From the NCBI GenBank assembly GCA_937871415.1, contig CALMQD010000421.1, positions 1 through 6,118 of the forward strand: DNA of 6,118 nt. The letters run 5' to 3'. This stretch comes from an uncultured Phycisphaerales bacterium. GTDB taxonomy: Bacteria; Planctomycetota; Phycisphaerae; Phycisphaerales; UBA1924. Below, piece by piece: positions 5,005-6,118 of this stretch. Positions within the stretch are counted from its first letter, which is position 1. Every line of letters begins with the position of its first letter. Both the position numbers and the translations under genes were made by a program. A model generated the notes under the pieces. The model ran no database searches. It saw only the letters and a list, made by a program, of their open reading frames with translations, and was not told the origin of the DNA.

Positions 5005-5583
5005 TTGACGCACGCGCGGGAGCACAACAAGGCGAACGGCGGCGTCGCGCGGGAGCGTGCCGGCGAGGATCGTTCGCACGGGCATGAACTGAACCCGCGG
5101 GAGATGCTGCGGCGCGGGGGGCTGCGGGTCACGGCGATGCGGGTGGAGATCCTGCGGATGCTCGCGGCGTCGCGGGCGGCGATGAGCGCCGCGGACGTGC
5201 TCGACGCGCTGCAGCGGGGCGCGGGACCGAAGAAGTCGGGCGCGGGCCGGGGCGGCGGCGTGGACAGGGTCACGGTCTACCGCACGCTCGGGGCGCTCGT
5301 CGAGGCGAACCTGGCGCACCGCATCGACGCGGGGGATCGCGTGTACCGGTATTCGCTCACGGACCACGCGCGGTGCGACGGCGAGCACCACGACCACGAG
5401 CACCCGCACATGATCTGCGAGCGGTGCGGGCTGGTGGAGTGCATCGAGGACGCCGAGGTCGTGGTGCGATCCCGGGGGGGCTCGAAGGGCGGGGGGAGCG
5501 GCGGGCTGAGCCGGTTTCGCGTGACGCGCCAGGAGATCACGCTGCGCGGCACCTGCGAACGGTGCCTGGCGCAGGGGCGGTAG
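5005..5583 (+). CDS. Fur-family metal-dependent transcriptional regulator
   Basis: This 192-residue protein has the Fur layout. A winged helix covers about 34-118: RVTAMRVEILRML at 41-53, then DRVTVYRTLGALVEANLAH at 87-105, the conserved recognition-helix region, and VYRYSL at 113-118. The dimerisation and metal part covers about 120-190. Two CERC motifs (Cys138/141 and Cys184/187) form the family's structural Cys4 zinc site. A His/Asp/Glu-rich stretch before the first CERC (128-135) supplies the regulatory metal ligands. Cys124 and His131 lie 14 and 7 residues before Cys138, similar to Zur, where a Cys and a His occur at about 15 and 7; Zur-type sensing is therefore possible, with Fur or PerR as alternatives. 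Two Gly-rich insertions (72-85 and 158-168) and a 30-residue polar N-terminal tail make it longer than the usual 130-150. It starts with TTG 39 nt after fabG and is probably co-transcribed. Confidence 0.85.
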   Translation: MTHAREHNKANGGVARERAGEDRSHGHELNPREMLRRGGLRVTAMRVEILRMLAASRAAMSAADVLDALQRGAGPKKSGAGRGGGVDRVTVYRTLGALVEANLAHRIDAGDRVYRYSLTDHARCDGEHHDHEHPHMICERCGLVECIEDAEVVVRSRGGSKGGGSGGLSRFRVTRQEITLRGTCERCLAQGR

Positions 5584-5611
5584 TCTCGAGACCGCGCGTG
5601 CTCATTGGGGC
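5584..5611. other. Convergent gene junction
   Basis: Only 28 bp separate the stop codons of the plus-strand Fur-family gene and the minus-strand membrane-protein gene. It contains the short palindrome TCTCGAGA (5584-5591) but no hairpin with T-tract, so transcripts from the two sides may overlap. Confidence 0.5.
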
Positions 5612-6118
5612 CTACTCGCCCGGGTCGGGCGTGGCGACGGGCTGCCACGGCTCGCGCTCGAGGCGCGTGAGGGTCAGGTCGTCGCGGGTCCAGAGCACGC
5701 GCTCGGTCGGGCCCGGCGCGCGCCCGTCGCGCCGGTGGTAGAGCAGGATCGCGCCCGCGGGCGGCGGGTGGACCAGGCGCCCATCGAGATCGAAGGGGGC
5801 GATGGGCCACTGACCCCGGGTGAGGTAGAGGCGCCCCGCGCGCTGGCCGTCGAGCGCGCCGGCGTAGAGCGGGAGTCTGGATGCGGCGTCCTTCGCGAGC
5901 GTGGAGAGTTCGGCGTCGAGCGCGGCCCACTGGGGCGGGTCGTCACGATGGAAGCGCACGGGGAGCAGGGCGAGCGCCAGACCGAGGAGCACGAACACGG
6001 GCGTGAGCCGCGGGGCGAAGCGGACCACGCGGCGGATCGCGCCCGGCGCGAACGCGGCGAGCCACGCACCCGAGACCATCGCGAGGGCCGGATAGGCGAC
6101 TAATGCGTAGCGCGGTCG
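5612..6118 (-). CDS. C-terminal part of a membrane protein, probably a GT-C/ArnT-like glycosyltransferase (truncated by window edge)
   Basis: The frame is open from the right edge of the window to TAG at 5614-5612, giving 168 residues of the C-terminus. The first visible residues, RPRYALVAYPALAM, fit the R-x-RY-hydrophobic-Pro-ALA pattern common near the last membrane helices of PMT/ArnT-type glycosyltransferases, which transfer sugars from polyprenyl-phosphate donors outside the cytoplasmic membrane. Two hydrophobic segments follow: ALVAYPALAMVSGAWLAAF and, after a basic stretch, TPVFVLLGLALALLPV. The remaining 115 or so residues are soluble and probably face the periplasm (WAALDAELSTLAKDA, LYLTRGQWPIAPFDLDG, GAILLYHRRDG). 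An ATG at 6079 exists, but the frame continues upstream in protein-like sequence, so it is unlikely to be the start. The family assignment rests on a short motif and topology, so it is moderate. The gene is convergent with the Fur-family gene. Confidence 0.6.
   Translation of the reverse strand, partial: RPRYALVAYPALAMVSGAWLAAFAPGAIRRVVRFAPRLTPVFVLLGLALALLPVRFHRDDPPQWAALDAELSTLAKDAASRLPLYAGALDGQRAGRLYLTRGQWPIAPFDLDGRLVHPPPAGAILLYHRRDGRAPGPTERVLWTRDDLTLTRLEREPWQPVATPDPGE

Noticed and set aside
4977..5090. Short ATG-initiated ORF after fabG
   Set aside because: The purine run abuts the ATG with no spacer, the product is Gly/Arg/Ala low complexity, and it overlaps the better-supported Fur-family start.
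2653..5409. Minus-strand open frame of 918 codons across the fab region
   Set aside because: It is antisense to fabD, the lipoprotein gene, fabG and the Fur-family gene, all of which have clear motifs. Its product is Arg/Pro/Ala/Ser low complexity.

Overview
The window is about 6.1 kb of very GC-rich bacterial DNA with tightly packed genes. It looks like an ordinary chromosomal segment and not a mobile or defence island. The combination of housekeeping genes, proline- and glycine-rich low-complexity proteins and a FabD with a G-L-S-L-G nucleophile elbow suggests a Planctomycetota-like organism, possibly Phycisphaerae. That placement is a tentative inference, because no rRNA or other phylogenetic marker is present.

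Left arm (1-1729, minus strand, read right to left): an atypical response-regulator-like protein with a histidine-rich linker (1729-860); groES (766-425); a 67-residue protein of unknown function starting 5 nt after the groES stop (419-216); a 161-bp spacer carrying a cluster of palindromic GGCATTCG repeats and an AT-richer leader; and the first 18 codons of groEL, cut by the window edge. This is a chaperonin locus with an unknown small gene inserted between co-chaperonin and chaperonin. No CIRCE element was found.

Centre (1730-1934): a 205-bp divergent intergenic region that should hold the promoters of both arms. A TAGACT box ends six bases before the fabD ATG and no Shine-Dalgarno sequence lies close by, so fabD may be read from a leaderless transcript.

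Right arm (1935-5583, plus strand): fabD (malonyl-CoA:ACP transacylase), a proline-rich lipoprotein of unknown function, fabG (3-oxoacyl-ACP reductase) and a Fur-family metalloregulator with a TTG start. FabD loads malonyl groups onto ACP and FabG carries out the first reduction of the elongation cycle, so the arm is partly a type II fatty-acid synthesis cluster. The usual acpP neighbour is absent; the slot after fabG is taken by the Fur-family gene. A convergent minus-strand gene (6118-5612) is the C-terminal part of a membrane protein that resembles GT-C/ArnT-like glycosyltransferases.

I found no tRNA, rRNA, CRISPR array, insertion sequence or clear intrinsic terminator. I saw no obvious new multi-gene system. 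The points most worth a second look are the groES-groEL intergenic small gene, the histidine-rich degenerate receiver protein and the unknown lipoprotein between fabD and fabG.
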